Positions 1 to 8,195 are shown, counted from the first letter of the stretch. The stretch: 35,276 nucleotides of DNA from Deltaproteobacteria bacterium (GCA_021793275.1 JAJYTC010000028.1:1-35276), one strand, 5' to 3'. Notes: a model not told the origin generated them from the sequence alone. Made by a program: numbers and translations.

Positions 1-273
1 GGAATTTAGAGCCAACTTACTGTTGTGCTTATGTTTCTGGCATTTTCACCTCGGAGAAGTCTTAAACTCCTGTTTGATGTGCTGACTCTTGGAAGCGTTT
101 GAAGCTCTGCACGAGCAGCAAAAGTATGGCTATTAAAACAGAAGGACCTTCGCGACCGAAAGCTTCGGCGGGCCCCGAAGGACCGGCTGAACACATGTCA
201 CTCAGGACACACATTAAAAATTCGCCGCGCCGAAATCGCTCCGTAAATCGGTCGCCGCTGAGGTGGAGGGTGA
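1..273. other. Left-edge stretch without a recognisable gene
   Basis: No convincing coding region is seen. Open frames on both strands are short, biased in composition and lack ribosome binding sites. Around 148-178 there are short self-complementary pieces (CCTTCG against CGAAGG, and CCGAA against TTCGG around AGC) that could form a hairpin just downstream of the minus-strand hydrolase gene ending at 274. No T-run follows on the minus strand, so I do not call a terminator. Confidence 0.4.
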
Positions 274-1380
274 TCAATCGGCAAGAAAGTCAAAGTCCCC
301 CCGGTATGAGCATAGTGCCGGGTACTCCGGCACAATGTCGAGAGAGCCAGAACCTGATATCTTTATCTGTATGTCACCTTGGCATGGCACGGAAAAGGCA
401 TCTGCATTCCGATCAGGGACGCTGTTTATAAAGCGCAGCAAACCCGGTTCAATTGCATCGCTGAATTCAAGTACGTCCGCGACACTGCCCCTGCACCCTC
501 CACTCAGGCAGGTGCAATATGGTCCAATATTCAATGCCTTCAAGCGTGCCAAAACCTCAGGGTGTGGATGAGACAGGCCGTTAGCAGAAATGAGAGCAAA
601 CTTGGTTCCGTCCGCCTTGAAGAGGTGCTTGATTACGGCATCGGCACAGCCCTCGTTTGAACCATGGTGAGGTAACTTCACAGCCTCTCCGTTTAGATCG
701 GATCCACCGCGTTCGGTGAAATTACGCATCCTGTATCTCCAATTTGAATTCATTACATCTCCCCCCAAGACAATGGACCGCCCCATATACTTAATAAAAA
801 AAGCAAGGCTGATATCGTTTTCACCTTCGCTCGCTACGACATCCAATGTTCCTTTCTCGAGCATTTGGAAGTAGGTACCTTTAACCCTCGAGTGTGGCTG
901 AATGACAGCAATTTCGATTCCATTAAACCCGGCGGGCGTAATAGAGCTAAGGTGACCTTTAGGCTCGCTCCAATTGTCAAGCCCGATATACTTTTTTGCA
1001 AAATGAAGAATTTTAATTAGCTCTATCAGATTCCCGCGAATGGTCTTACTATCGGTCTCCTCAAGCAACCTCTGGTACAGTTTGACCGAGTCCTTAATCC
1101 TTCGCTGTCTATCGAGCGGAAAGGTATAAAATCCGTCTATCTTACCCCGATATGCTTCAAGTATTTTAAGAAAGCCTCTGTAATGATCAGCGTGCGGGTG
1201 GGTAATGGCAGCAAAACTGAGCCTCTCAGCTTCAAGGGATTGTAGCTTAGTTAGGGCGGGAGGATCGCCTTCGGTTACCTGGTTTGAATCAATAACCGCA
1301 AAATACCGATTGGAGGAGATGTCATACTCCAATATTATTGAATCACCATGTGCAACCTGTAGAATATGGATTATAAGCAC
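274..1380 (-). CDS. ComEC/Rec2-like metallo-beta-lactamase-fold hydrolase
   Basis: The 368-residue protein carries the MBL-fold metal motif T60-H-P-H-A-D-H66, a GGD segment in its middle, and the HHGS and SHPHPE motifs typical of the ComEC/Rec2-like MBL subfamily (stand-alone hydrolases resembling the C-terminal domain of the DNA-uptake protein ComEC). No signal peptide or membrane segment is seen, so it should be cytoplasmic. Family members cleave phosphodiester or ester bonds; the substrate here cannot be read from sequence. It starts with GTG 9 bp after the stop of the 169-residue gene and is the last gene of a three-gene operon. The C-terminal ~90 residues contain extra cysteines (CTCLSGGC) and do not match the core fold. 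Base composition is visibly more AT-rich than the metabolic genes to the right, suggesting transfer. Fold assignment is firm, role unknown. Confidence 0.85.
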   Translation of the reverse strand: MLIIHILQVAHGDSIILEYDISSNRYFAVIDSNQVTEGDPPALTKLQSLEAERLSFAAITHPHADHYRGFLKILEAYRGKIDGFYTFPLDRQRRIKDSVKLYQRLLEETDSKTIRGNLIELIKILHFAKKYIGLDNWSEPKGHLSSITPAGFNGIEIAVIQPHSRVKGTYFQMLEKGTLDVVASEGENDISLAFFIKYMGRSIVLGGDVMNSNWRYRMRNFTERGGSDLNGEAVKLPHHGSNEGCADAVIKHLFKADGTKFALISANGLSHPHPEVLARLKALNIGPYCTCLSGGCRGSVADVLEFSDAIEPGLLRFINSVPDRNADAFSVPCQGDIQIKISGSGSLDIVPEYPALCSYRGDFDFLAD

Positions 1381-1389
1381 CGGCCCACT

Positions 1390-1899
1390 CTATAAATCCT
1401 CTATGATAGAGTCTATCTCCTTATTCTCTGCTACCATTTTTTCAGAGAGTTCCATCTGCCGGGCGGAAACGAGCGGGCGGCGTATCCCATCTGAATCCAT
1501 TGTATAGCTTAAACTTATAGGCGATCCACAGTGTATATCTTTCGGAAAAAGACTCTCATGAAGTGTAATCTGCGTCTTTCTATTTTGCTCAACATCTAAA
1601 TATATTTCGCACAGGACATGATTTTTATGAACTCTCAACACAGCACCATCAACCTTCGTCTTCCTGTCTTTACCTGTCAGCATTTGCTCAGGCTTGACCG
1701 AAGAAATGGTGTCACTACGTAAAATTATGTCACCACTTCGACTCGCTTCGCTGGTCACAAACCGATATGGCAGTGCTTGATACTTTACGGACTGGCCTTC
1801 GTAGTCATCGTCAATTTGTCTTGTTCCTGTGGCTTTGTCCAGGTCAGATCTGTAAATAACGTGCTGCAGATCAGTTCTTAGCAGATTTTCGGTCGGCAT
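1390..1899 (-). CDS. Unrecognised protein of the MBL operon
   Basis: A 169-residue soluble protein that I do not recognise. The start is supported by a strong GGAGG 6 bp upstream of the ATG. It overlaps the end of the upstream 260-residue gene by 29 nt and is followed 9 bp later by the MBL hydrolase gene, so the three are almost certainly co-translated. The middle (about residues 60-140) looks beta-rich, with alternating hydrophobic positions, and the C-terminus is an acidic helix. It has no signal peptide, no cysteine cluster and no catalytic motif I can name. From position in the operon it could be an adaptor or substrate-specificity partner of the hydrolase; that is inference only. Confidence 0.7.
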   Translation of the reverse strand: MPTENLLRTDLQHVIYRSDLDKATGTRQIDDDYEGQSVKYQALPYRFVTSEASRSGDIILRSDTISSVKPEQMLTGKDRKTKVDGAVLRVHKNHVLCEIYLDVEQNRKTQITLHESLFPKDIHCGSPISLSYTMDSDGIRRPLVSARQMELSEKMVAENKEIDSIIEDL

Positions 1900-2653
1900 C
1901 TACTTCCTCCATTCGTTGAAAAAGCTCATTTTCATAGTACCTTATGAACTCATTTGCCTTTATTAGGATAGGACGATAAAGATTTGAGATGGTTCTTCTT
2001 GCGATGGAAAAATTATATTCATGTAAATCCAGATCAAATATCATATCAAAATCACATGCTTCCATTATCTTATCGGCAATTAAATTAAAATATTTCCGGG
2101 CCTCCGCTGATCTATATGGTCCAGACCGACAACTGTATCTGACACCGTCCTGGTCGGCTCCTTCCCAGACCGCGGCCACATCAGAAATCCTGCCAAGTTT
2201 ACCTTCGATTGACCTAATGTGGTTCGGTCTAAAAAATGAGTTGAAAGCGGCAAGGGCATCCTCAAAGCAGGTCCCAAGCTTGCCGAAGTAAAAAAGCCGG
2301 AAACCGGATCGAGAGATGGTATCGATACTGAACTCACCGCACAGTCTATCCGCCAGCTTGACTAGAGGAGCCAAAGGATCACTCTCCAATAGGTCGGGCA
2401 GCTCGATACCTTTAGCTATTTCAAAGGAACCATCGATGCTGGTTGGAGAGGCGTTGAATAGCACGCCACAGTCGCTGTCTGCAGTCTGAGTATGGACGGT
2501 CAGAATTCGAGGTGCCCTCTCACTGAGCTCTTTAATGGGAGCTCTGTCGAGGTTTAGCGTTTCCCAGAAAGTCTGGAAAATTCTACCCGGCGCTTCCATC
2601 ATCCTGAAGTTTACCGTAAAATCAAGTCGAAAGATGACCTTGCAGACTGGCAT
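1871..2653 (-). CDS. Unrecognised 260-residue protein, first gene of the MBL operon
   Basis: First gene of the operon. The ATG has a GAGG about 7 bp upstream. The N-terminus (VIFRLDFTVNF) and the later LHEYNF segment give a beta-strand-rich pattern vaguely like the TIGR04255 group of conserved hypothetical proteins, but I cannot confirm membership. The C-terminal third is helical and charged. No membrane segment or enzyme motif is visible. The 29-nt overlap with the next gene indicates translational coupling. AT-rich codon choice matches the other two genes of this operon and differs from flanking genes, so the trio probably arrived together. Confidence 0.65.
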   Translation of the reverse strand: MPVCKVIFRLDFTVNFRMMEAPGRIFQTFWETLNLDRAPIKELSERAPRILTVHTQTADSDCGVLFNASPTSIDGSFEIAKGIELPDLLESDPLAPLVKLADRLCGEFSIDTISRSGFRLFYFGKLGTCFEDALAAFNSFFRPNHIRSIEGKLGRISDVAAVWEGADQDGVRYSCRSGPYRSAEARKYFNLIADKIMEACDFDMIFDLDLHEYNFSIARRTISNLYRPILIKANEFIRYYENELFQRMEEVDADRKSAKN

Positions 2654-2689
2654 CGGACTACCTCATAAATAAGACCGACCGAGCTATTG

Positions 2690-2717
2690 ACAATACCTGA
2701 GATATCAATTTTTTCAA
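2690..2717 (-). promoter_or_regulatory. Candidate sigma-70-type promoter of the MBL operon
   Basis: On the minus strand TTGAAA (2717-2712) is followed after 16 bp by TATTGT (2695-2690), some 37 bp upstream of the first ATG of the operon. The -35 matches 5 of 6 and the -10 matches 4 of 6 consensus positions. AT-rich sequence makes chance matches likely, so this is only a candidate. Confidence 0.3.
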
Positions 2718-2860
2718 GTAAAAATCCCCCGAGGTCGATGAGAACAATATGATCGGAATGCTGGAAAATTTTGTTGAATCCTTTCGGGCTTTGCCCTTCG
2801 CATCGGCTGAACGTTCACGCCGCGATTTTAGCACTCGGAAATCAAGGTTTGCAAAACGGC

Positions 2861-2912
2861 AATCAGAAGCGGCAACCAGGAGCGGAAACCAGGAGCGGAA
2901 ATCAGAAGCGGC
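2861..2912 (+). repeat. 13-bp tandem repeat, four copies
   Basis: Four head-to-tail 13-mers occupy exactly 52 bp: AATCAGAAGCGGC, AACCAGGAGCGGA, AACCAGGAGCGGA, AATCAGAAGCGGC. The outer two copies are identical to each other, as are the inner two. They lie in the divergent intergenic region between the MBL operon and the coiled-coil gene. The period is not a multiple of three, which argues against a coding role. Confidence 0.9.
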
Positions 2913-3011
2913 AAAAGCGAAAACGCAACGGGAAGCGCAATTAAAATTCCTCCGGCTAATTTCTAGCCGCCGCCATCCTAGATGGGGTCCTGCTTTCATG
3001 AACGCTTTATT

Positions 3012-3040
3012 TTGCTTCGGCGCCGTTTTTCCGCTATAGT
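3012..3040 (+). promoter_or_regulatory. Candidate promoter of the coiled-coil gene
   Basis: TTGCTT (3012-3017), a 17-bp spacer, then TATAGT (3035-3040), about 90 bp upstream of the ATG at 3130. The -10 is 5 of 6, the -35 only 3 of 6, and the spacing is ideal. Confidence 0.4.
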
Positions 3041-3129
3041 AAAGGGCTTTAGCTCCTCCTGCATGAAGATTTGGGCGACTCGCCCGGAACATAGCAGGTT
3101 TTGATCCCCAACCAATGAGGAAGACGACT

Positions 3130-3207
3130 ATGGCCGCCAAAGCAGAGGATACGCCCGACATCACCGCCTCCAGCACCAAAAAAGAAATATTGGATGCGTA
3201 TGTATAA
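3130..3207 (+). pseudogene. Frameshifted 5' segment of the coiled-coil gene
   Basis: The ATG at 3130 has AGGA about 10 bp upstream and opens a 25-codon frame ending at TAA 3205-3207. The sequence GTATGTAT at 3198-3205 is a perfect 4-bp tandem duplication. Removing one GTAT joins this frame directly to the long frame that follows, giving ...KKEILDAY|NNLLKTLQ..., a natural helical continuation. I infer that 3130 is the true ancestral start and that the gene carries a 4-bp insertion, either a real mutation, a phase-variation event or an assembly error. Confidence 0.7.
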
Positions 3208-4201
3208 CAATCTTCTTAAAACGCTTCAAACCAAGGCACAAACCGAACTCAAGCCGGAAAAAGCCAAAGCGGAGCGCGAAAAGCAAGAGGTTGTACAGAT
3301 CGCCGACGCCCTCACCACACACAATGTGATCAAAACCGTCAACGAACTGATAAGTGAAACCACCAAAGCATTGTCCGATATTGCCGTAAAACTCGAAGGA
3401 GAAACCGAACGCTACAATAAGCTCAAAAAAGCCATCGAAATCAAGGAAGCCGAGTTGCGGGAGCTCTTCGAGATCGAAAAATCCGCATTTACGATGGCCG
3501 CTCTTTTCGAAGCGCAAAAGCAGCAGCGAGCGACTTTCGAGGATGAAATGGCCCGGCGCAAAGAACTGCTCGACCAGGAGATAACTCAGACAAAGGCCGG
3601 GTGGGAAACTCAAAAAAAACTGTACACCGAAGAGCTGAAAGAGCAGAAGGAGCAGGAGGAAAAACGGCGGCGACGGGAAAAAGAGGAGTATGAATATAAG
3701 CTGGCGCGCGAGAGGGAGCAAAAAATAAACGCGCTAACCGACGAAATCGATAAGCTCGAAAGGGAGCTGAGGGAAAAGAGGGAAGAATTCGATAAGCAGA
3801 CCAAAGCCAAAGAAGTCGAACTGGCGGAGCGGGAGCAGGCGGTAAGCGAAAGAGAAAAGGCGATGAACGATTTGCAGACAAAGGTGGACGTCTTTGCGAG
3901 CGAGCTTGAGGGCGCGGTGGCCAAAGCGGTCAATGAAGCAACCGCGAAAATTAGCGCCGAGGCGGCCAAAAACGAGCAACTGCTGCTAAAAGGCTTTGAA
4001 GGCGAGAAAAATGTTTTTCAAGCCAGGATCGATGCTTTTGAGCAGGCAATCGCCACCCAGAAAAGACAGATCGAAAGACTCACGGAGCAATTGGAGGGCG
4101 CTTACGGCAAGGTGCAGGACATTGCAATAAGAGCGGTAGCCGGCACGACCCGGCAGAACGCATCGCCCGGCGTAAAATCCGCATCTCCCGAACAGGAGTA
4201 G
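3194..4201 (+). CDS. Long coiled-coil protein (5' end disrupted by a frameshift)
   Basis: The 335-residue open frame is almost entirely charged heptad-like helix: Lys/Glu/Ala/Gln-rich from about residue 10 to 320, with a dense KRRRREKEEYEYKLAREREQ-type stretch in the middle and no signal peptide or membrane segment. It is therefore a cytoplasmic coiled-coil, probably structural or a scaffold; I recognise no catalytic domain. The ATG at 3194 has no ribosome binding site, and the good start is at 3130 in another frame, separated by the GTAT duplication. With the duplication removed the product would be about 356 residues. It stands alone between divergent and convergent neighbours. I recall similar N-termini in uncharacterised proteins of Desulfobacterota, but could not check this. 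Confidence 0.75.
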   Translation: MRMYNNLLKTLQTKAQTELKPEKAKAEREKQEVVQIADALTTHNVIKTVNELISETTKALSDIAVKLEGETERYNKLKKAIEIKEAELRELFEIEKSAFTMAALFEAQKQQRATFEDEMARRKELLDQEITQTKAGWETQKKLYTEELKEQKEQEEKRRRREKEEYEYKLAREREQKINALTDEIDKLERELREKREEFDKQTKAKEVELAEREQAVSEREKAMNDLQTKVDVFASELEGAVAKAVNEATAKISAEAAKNEQLLLKGFEGEKNVFQARIDAFEQAIATQKRQIERLTEQLEGAYGKVQDIAIRAVAGTTRQNASPGVKSASPEQE

Positions 4202-4316
4202 TTTCACTACCACACGTTGGTAGGGGTCGGCTGCGCTCACCCCCGGCTTACTGCACCGACCGAAAAAGCCGACAATGTCACGGCCCTCCCGGTAATCGGG
4301 ACCTGGCTCGGAAAGA

Positions 4317-4367
4317 AAAATCCCCTCCCCTCCCCTTTTGAAAGGTCAGGAGAAAAGAGGGGATTTT
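4317..4367 (+). terminator. Inverted repeat after the coiled-coil gene
   Basis: AAAATCCCCTC (4317-4327) pairs perfectly with GAGGGGATTTT (4357-4367). The A/T ends flank a GC core, so the structure could terminate transcription from either side. The loop is long (29 nt), which lowers confidence. It lies between the convergent coiled-coil gene and etfA. Confidence 0.55.
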
Positions 4368-4440
4368 AGCCGCTTGCCCCGGGAAACTTCCATTCCCGGA
4401 AAGGCTCAGACGGCAGATAACGCGAGGAAGGCAAAGTTTT

Positions 4441-4454
4441 CCGCCCTTTGGCGG
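4441..4454 (-). terminator. Short hairpin downstream of etfA
   Basis: CCGCC-CTTT-GGCGG forms a compact 5-bp GC stem 26 bp beyond the etfA stop. On the minus strand it is followed by AAAACTTT rather than a true T-run, so it is a weak terminator candidate. Confidence 0.35.
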
Positions 4455-4479
4455 CACAACTACGCTTGTTCGCACAATT

Positions 4480-5469
4480 CTACGAGCAGGTGCTTTTCAA
4501 CTTTCGTATCTCTTCCGTAAACACCGGAACGAAGCTGAAAAGGTCTTCCACGACTCCAAAATCGGCCTTGCTGAAAATCGGCGCTTCAGCGTCCTTGTTT
4601 ATCGCGACGATGAACTTGGACGAGCCCATGCCTGCAAGGTGCTGGATCGCCCCGGAAATTCCAACGGCTATGTAAAGATTCGGGTTTACGACCTTTCCGG
4701 TCTGGCCCACCTGGTCCGCATGAGGACGCCATCCCGAATCAACGGCCGCACGGGATGCTCCCACCGCCGCGCCCAGGAGCTTCGCAAGCTCTTCGAGCAT
4801 CGGGTAATTTTCCGGGCCTTTCATACCACGGCCGCCTGAAACGATGATTTCAGCTTCAGTCAGTTCCACTTTGCCCGAAGTGTCAAGGTCCATGGATTTA
4901 ACGCGGGACCTGGTCTCGGGGACGGAAAACGCTACCTTTTCCACTTCAGCTTTCCTGTCTTCCATCGGAGCAAAGCAGTCCATGACGTTTGGACGGCACG
5001 AAATGACCGGCAGCGCCCCTTCGGCCCATTCACACCAGCCGAAGCACTTGCCCGCGAAGATGGGCCTTTTGGCCTTGATCTTACCGCTTTCGCACACAAC
5101 TCGGGTGCAGTCCTGGGCCAGTCCCGCCTTCAGCCGCGCCGCCAGACGCGCCCCAAGGTCCTTGCCGTCAACGGAGGCCGGCAGAATCACAGCCGCCGGA
5201 TCGCACCCGGCGATGACATCGGCTATCGCGGGCACATAAGCTTCCGCCAGGTAGTTTTCCAGGGCCGGATCATCCACGGCGTAAACTTTATCTACAGCAT
5301 AACGGCCCAATTCGGCGGCCTTTTCGGCAACGCCCGAGCCCACCGCTACAGCGCATAAGCCGATGCCCAAAGCATCCGCAAGCCTTTTGCCCTCGCTTGC
5401 CACTTCATAGCTCACACGGCGGAAGGCGCCGTGGCGAAATTCGGCAATGATGCACACGCACTTTCCCAT
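4480..5469 (-). CDS. etfA: Electron transfer flavoprotein, alpha subunit
   Basis: At 329 residues this is a normal-length EtfA. It has the N-terminal nucleotide-binding-like domain (about residues 1-195) and the C-terminal FAD domain with the family signature from [15 protein letters not shown] through [33 protein letters not shown]. The FAD in this domain accepts electrons from acyl-CoA or related dehydrogenases and passes them to a membrane oxidoreductase. It starts 16 bp after the etfB stop with GGAG upstream, so both subunits are co-expressed as the expected heterodimer. No dehydrogenase gene adjoins it, so the electron donor is unknown. There is no N-terminal ferredoxin extension of the kind seen in some anaerobe EtfA proteins. 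Confidence 0.96.
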   Translation of the reverse strand: MGKCVCIIAEFRHGAFRRVSYEVASEGKRLADALGIGLCAVAVGSGVAEKAAELGRYAVDKVYAVDDPALENYLAEAYVPAIADVIAGCDPAAVILPASVDGKDLGARLAARLKAGLAQDCTRVVCESGKIKAKRPIFAGKCFGWCEWAEGALPVISCRPNVMDCFAPMEDRKAEVEKVAFSVPETRSRVKSMDLDTSGKVELTEAEIIVSGGRGMKGPENYPMLEELAKLLGAAVGASRAAVDSGWRPHADQVGQTGKVVNPNLYIAVGISGAIQHLAGMGSSKFIVAINKDAEAPIFSKADFGVVEDLFSFVPVFTEEIRKLKSTCS

Positions 5470-5485
5470 TTTTGCTCTCCTTCGC

Positions 5486-6277
5486 TCAGATCACTTTAGC
5501 TTCTTCATGCAACGCCCGAACGAGTTCCACTGCCTTTCCGGCCGTATCCTGTCCACCGTCGATGACCCTTCCCGCCGCTCTTTGGACGGGCATTTCCAGG
5601 CTTGTCATGCGGACCCTGGCCGTACCGGCCTCCGCAGCATCCACTCCCAGGTCGGCCAGCTTTTTTACGGCCAAAGGCTTTTTCTTCGCTTTCATGATGC
5701 CGGGCAAAGATGCGTATCGGGGACTCCAAACCGCGTGCGAGCCGCCAAAGGTGACCACTGCAGGCAGGCTCGATTCAAGAACTACCTTGCCTCCCTCGAT
5801 GGGTCGATCGATCGTGACGGTATTTCCGTCCGAATCTATCGTAACGGCCAAAGCCAGGTGGGGCCATCCCAGCAATTCGGCGACCATCGGGCCGCGTTGC
5901 GCAAGGTCGTAGTCCACGGCGCGCGAACCACAAAGAACGATGTCGGGATTGACCTCCTTTACGGCAGCCGCCAAGGCCGTGGCCACTCCAAGGCTGTCAC
6001 TTCCTTCCAGGGCCGGGTCGTCGATGAGAACACCGGTATCTGCGCCCATGGCCAGCGCCGTCCGAATGGATTCCACCACTCTTTGGGGTCCACAACTGAT
6101 GATCGTGACGCTTCCCCCGTGTTTTTCCTTCAAACGAAGGGCCGCCTCCACGGCGAATTCGTCATAGGGGTTGACAATCCATTTGAGATCGTCAGTCGCG
6201 ACCGATTTGCCGTCACTTGCAATGCGGATAACCGATTCAGTATCCGGAGTTTGTTTCAACAGCACTGCCACATTCAC
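5486..6277 (-). CDS. etfB: Electron transfer flavoprotein, beta subunit
   Basis: The 263-residue product has the EtfB adenine-nucleotide-binding fold: the N-terminal VAVLLKQTPDTES strand, the NPYDEFAVEAAL helix, and the GADTGVLIDD and VLCGSRAVDYDLAQRGPMVAELLGWP segments. In bifurcating complexes this subunit binds a second FAD, in ordinary ETF it binds AMP; the sequence alone does not settle which. I chose the GTG at 6277 because a perfect GAAGGAGG lies 7 bp upstream; the longer frame to 6334 has no ribosome binding site and adds non-conserved residues. It is first in the etfBA operon. Confidence 0.95.
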   Translation of the reverse strand: MNVAVLLKQTPDTESVIRIASDGKSVATDDLKWIVNPYDEFAVEAALRLKEKHGGSVTIISCGPQRVVESIRTALAMGADTGVLIDDPALEGSDSLGVATALAAAVKEVNPDIVLCGSRAVDYDLAQRGPMVAELLGWPHLALAVTIDSDGNTVTIDRPIEGGKVVLESSLPAVVTFGGSHAVWSPRYASLPGIMKAKKKPLAVKKLADLGVDAAEAGTARVRMTSLEMPVQRAAGRVIDGGQDTAGKAVELVRALHEEAKVI

Positions 6278-6341
6278 GGCTATTCCTCCTTCTAGGGTAT
6301 TGATCTGTGCAATACAGCGCAGTCTCCATTTCACTTTCTCT

Positions 6342-6390
6342 TCTATATAAAAAACTACATTTTTTCAAGGATAATAGCTATAAAATAGCT
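6342..6390 (-). promoter_or_regulatory. Candidate etfBA promoter with adjacent dyad
   Basis: On the minus strand TTGAAA (6368-6363), a 15-bp spacer and TATAGA (6347-6342) precede etfB. Just upstream lies the dyad AGCTAT-AAA-ATAGCT (6376-6390), placed where an operator could sit. The spacer is shorter than ideal and the region is AT-rich, so this is weak. Confidence 0.25.
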
Positions 6391-6532
6391 TTTCTCCTCG
6401 CACCAATCGCTGACAGCGGCAATGGCAGAAAGTACGCCCTGATTTTACCGGGTGGTTCTCTGCGGACGTCTTCATTTTTCGGACCGGTTCCTGCAAGTCA
6501 GGAGAAGCAAGAAAAGGCGAGAGCCTCGAGGA

Positions 6533-6559
6533 CCCGTTTGCTTTGCTGCGTCAAACGGG
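6533..6559. other. Hairpin in the gap between the response regulator and etfB
   Basis: CCCGTTTG (6533-6540) pairs perfectly with CAAACGGG (6552-6559) across an 11-nt loop. It lies downstream of the minus-strand response regulator gene and upstream of etfB, where it could terminate or process the regulator transcript. On the minus strand no T-run follows directly. Nothing else is recognised in the 378-bp gap 6278-6655 apart from the candidate etfB promoter. Confidence 0.4.
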
Positions 6560-6655
6560 CAGATTATCGGATATTTAGGTAAAAATGAGAAATAAAATTC
6601 GGCAGTGGTGCGCGCGCCCCACAGGAAGAGCAAACCGTTTCGAACCGCGGTCGGA

Positions 6656-7012
6656 TCAGCTGAGGGCTTTTTCGAGAAGGCCGACCATCTCGGTTAATTT
6701 AAAAGGTTTCGGAATGAATTCCATACTGCCCATTTCCATGGCCAGGGCTTTAAGCGTGGAATAGCCCGATCCGCTCATCATGATAAAGGGCAGCCCCGGG
6801 TACCTGGATGAAACATGGCATAGCAGGTCGAGTCCGGATTCACCGGGCATGCTGAAATCCGATAAGACCGCATCGAATTGCGATTGTTCCAGGCGGCGCC
6901 TGGCTTCGGCAGCATTTGAGGCAAGCTCCGATTGAAAGCCGCAGTCGCTCAAATACTCGCTCATGAGAGACAGCAATTCCTGGTCATCATCTACCAAAAG
7001 GATCCTGGCCAT
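6656..7012 (-). CDS. Single-domain (CheY-like) response regulator
   Basis: The 118-residue product is a bare receiver domain: acidic pocket D8-D9-D10, phospho-acceptor D52 in the segment VLSDFSMPG, a Ser in the switch position (MSGSG) and the conserved Lys in IPKPF. There is no output domain, so it must act by protein contact, for example in a phosphorelay or in motility. I chose the ATG at 7012 because MARILLVDDD is the canonical receiver beginning and GAAGG lies about 9 bp upstream; the frame runs further upstream to 7159 with unrelated composition. The hybrid histidine kinase 2 kb away is a possible partner but has its own receiver. Confidence 0.9.
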   Translation of the reverse strand: MARILLVDDDQELLSLMSEYLSDCGFQSELASNAAEARRRLEQSQFDAVLSDFSMPGESGLDLLCHVSSRYPGLPFIMMSGSGYSTLKALAMEMGSMEFIPKPFKLTEMVGLLEKALS

Positions 7013-7322
7013 ATGTTTGCGCCTTCTTTCAGAATCACAAACAGGACGGGCGGCCCGGGACGCAAGCGACCCGCCGCTCCACTGCGCCCTGAGGAGGGTT
7101 ATCGCTTTAATTTGCGCAAAAATAGTGGATTTCCTGGTCGCCGGACAGTAGTAAATCACTGTATTTTACCGCTGCCGGACATTTATTCTTGCGCATTGAA
7201 CATTGGAGATTGTCGGCCTTTCGTGATATGTTTATTGTTGGTTATGGTTTTTTATGCCTCTCAGGGCCTCCTGAAAGCATGAAAGAAACATCGAACCTGC
7301 TGCCTGAATGACGTAACCGGCT
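7013..7322. other. Divergent intergenic region
   Basis: This 310-bp gap separates the response regulator (-) from the aminotransferase (+). It contains a direct repeat of GCCGGACA (starting near 7140 and 7173) and two copies of TTGCGCA (near 7113 and 7190), about 33 and 77 bp apart. No consensus promoter is convincing. No small gene is apparent. Confidence 0.4.
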
Positions 7323-8195
7323 ATGGACACTTATTACATCGACGGACAATTTGTCAGCGACGACAAATCTTTTATCAGCGCCAAAGACATCATCGTACTG
7401 CGGGGTTTCGGGGTCTTCGATTTTCTCATTACATACCGCAAGCGCCCTTTCCATTTGGAAGAACACGTCGGAAGACTGGAGAATTCCGCAAAACAGATCG
7501 GCCTCGAACTTCGCCACACGAACTCCGAAATCTGCGAAATCGTGCGGGAAACAGTTTCAAGAAATCCCCGGCACACGGAATCCGCCATCCGTATGGTCTA
7601 CACCGGCGGCATCAGTTCGGACGGTCTCACCCCGGATGGCAGGGGAATTCTTATGGTGATGGTGACGCAAAAACCCGACCTGCCGCCCCACTTATACACG
7701 CAGGGCGCCAAGGTTATAACGGTCGATGCGGGCAGGTTCCTGCCGGCGGCCAAGAGCACATGCTATTTATCGGCTGTTCATGCCACACTGGCGGCCAAGA
7801 GGCAGGGGGCCGTCGAGGCCTTGTACGTCGATCGGGATGACCGCATTCTGGAGGGCGCCACCACCAATTTTTTCTGTTTTATCGGCGGACGGCTGGTAAC
7901 TCCTCCCCGGGACGTATTGTCGGGGGTTACTCGAAGCGTGGTAATCGAGCTTGTAAAAGATCTCTATGAGGTGGAAGCCAGGGACGTCCGCATGTCGGAA
8001 GCGGGACACATGCAGGAGGCGTTCATAACTGCTTCCAACAAGGAGGTGATGCCGGTTGTCGGGGTGGACGACCTGCAGATAGGAAACGGCCGTGTTGGTG
8101 AGCGTGTGCGTAAAATCATGCAGGCTTTCAGGGACTATACGAATTCCTACGGCCTGGGTGAATCCGGGTTGAGCCTGCCTGCGACTTCCGTTTAA
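7323..8195 (+). CDS. Class IV PLP-dependent aminotransferase
   Basis: This 290-residue protein belongs to fold-type IV aminotransferases (branched-chain aminotransferase, D-amino-acid aminotransferase, aminodeoxychorismate lyase). The PLP-binding Lys is K144 in AAKSTCYLSAV, the HVGRL motif with R51 lies near the start, and LEGATTNFF (E177) binds the pyridine nitrogen side. At 290 residues it is closer to D-amino-acid transaminase or short IlvE-like enzymes than to long BCATs; I cannot decide the substrate. The ATG lacks a strong ribosome binding site. The FchA-like gene follows 67 bp later in the same direction, perhaps one transcript. Confidence 0.9.
   Translation: MDTYYIDGQFVSDDKSFISAKDIIVLRGFGVFDFLITYRKRPFHLEEHVGRLENSAKQIGLELRHTNSEICEIVRETVSRNPRHTESAIRMVYTGGISSDGLTPDGRGILMVMVTQKPDLPPHLYTQGAKVITVDAGRFLPAAKSTCYLSAVHATLAAKRQGAVEALYVDRDDRILEGATTNFFCFIGGRLVTPPRDVLSGVTRSVVIELVKDLYEVEARDVRMSEAGHMQEAFITASNKEVMPVVGVDDLQIGNGRVGERVRKIMQAFRDYTNSYGLGESGLSLPATSV

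Noticed and set aside
62-277. Minus-strand 71-codon frame overlapping the MBL stop
   Set aside because: It would start with TTG without a ribosome site, and has no recognisable sequence; chance extension downstream of the real gene.
99-660. Plus-strand open frames of 93-110 codons at the left edge
   Set aside because: They lie opposite the MBL gene, lack ribosome sites, and have low-complexity, biased translations; they are shadow frames.
2658-3179. Minus-strand 173-codon frame across the 13-bp repeat
   Set aside because: It crosses the tandem repeats and the start of the coiled-coil gene, with no ribosome site or family; no support.
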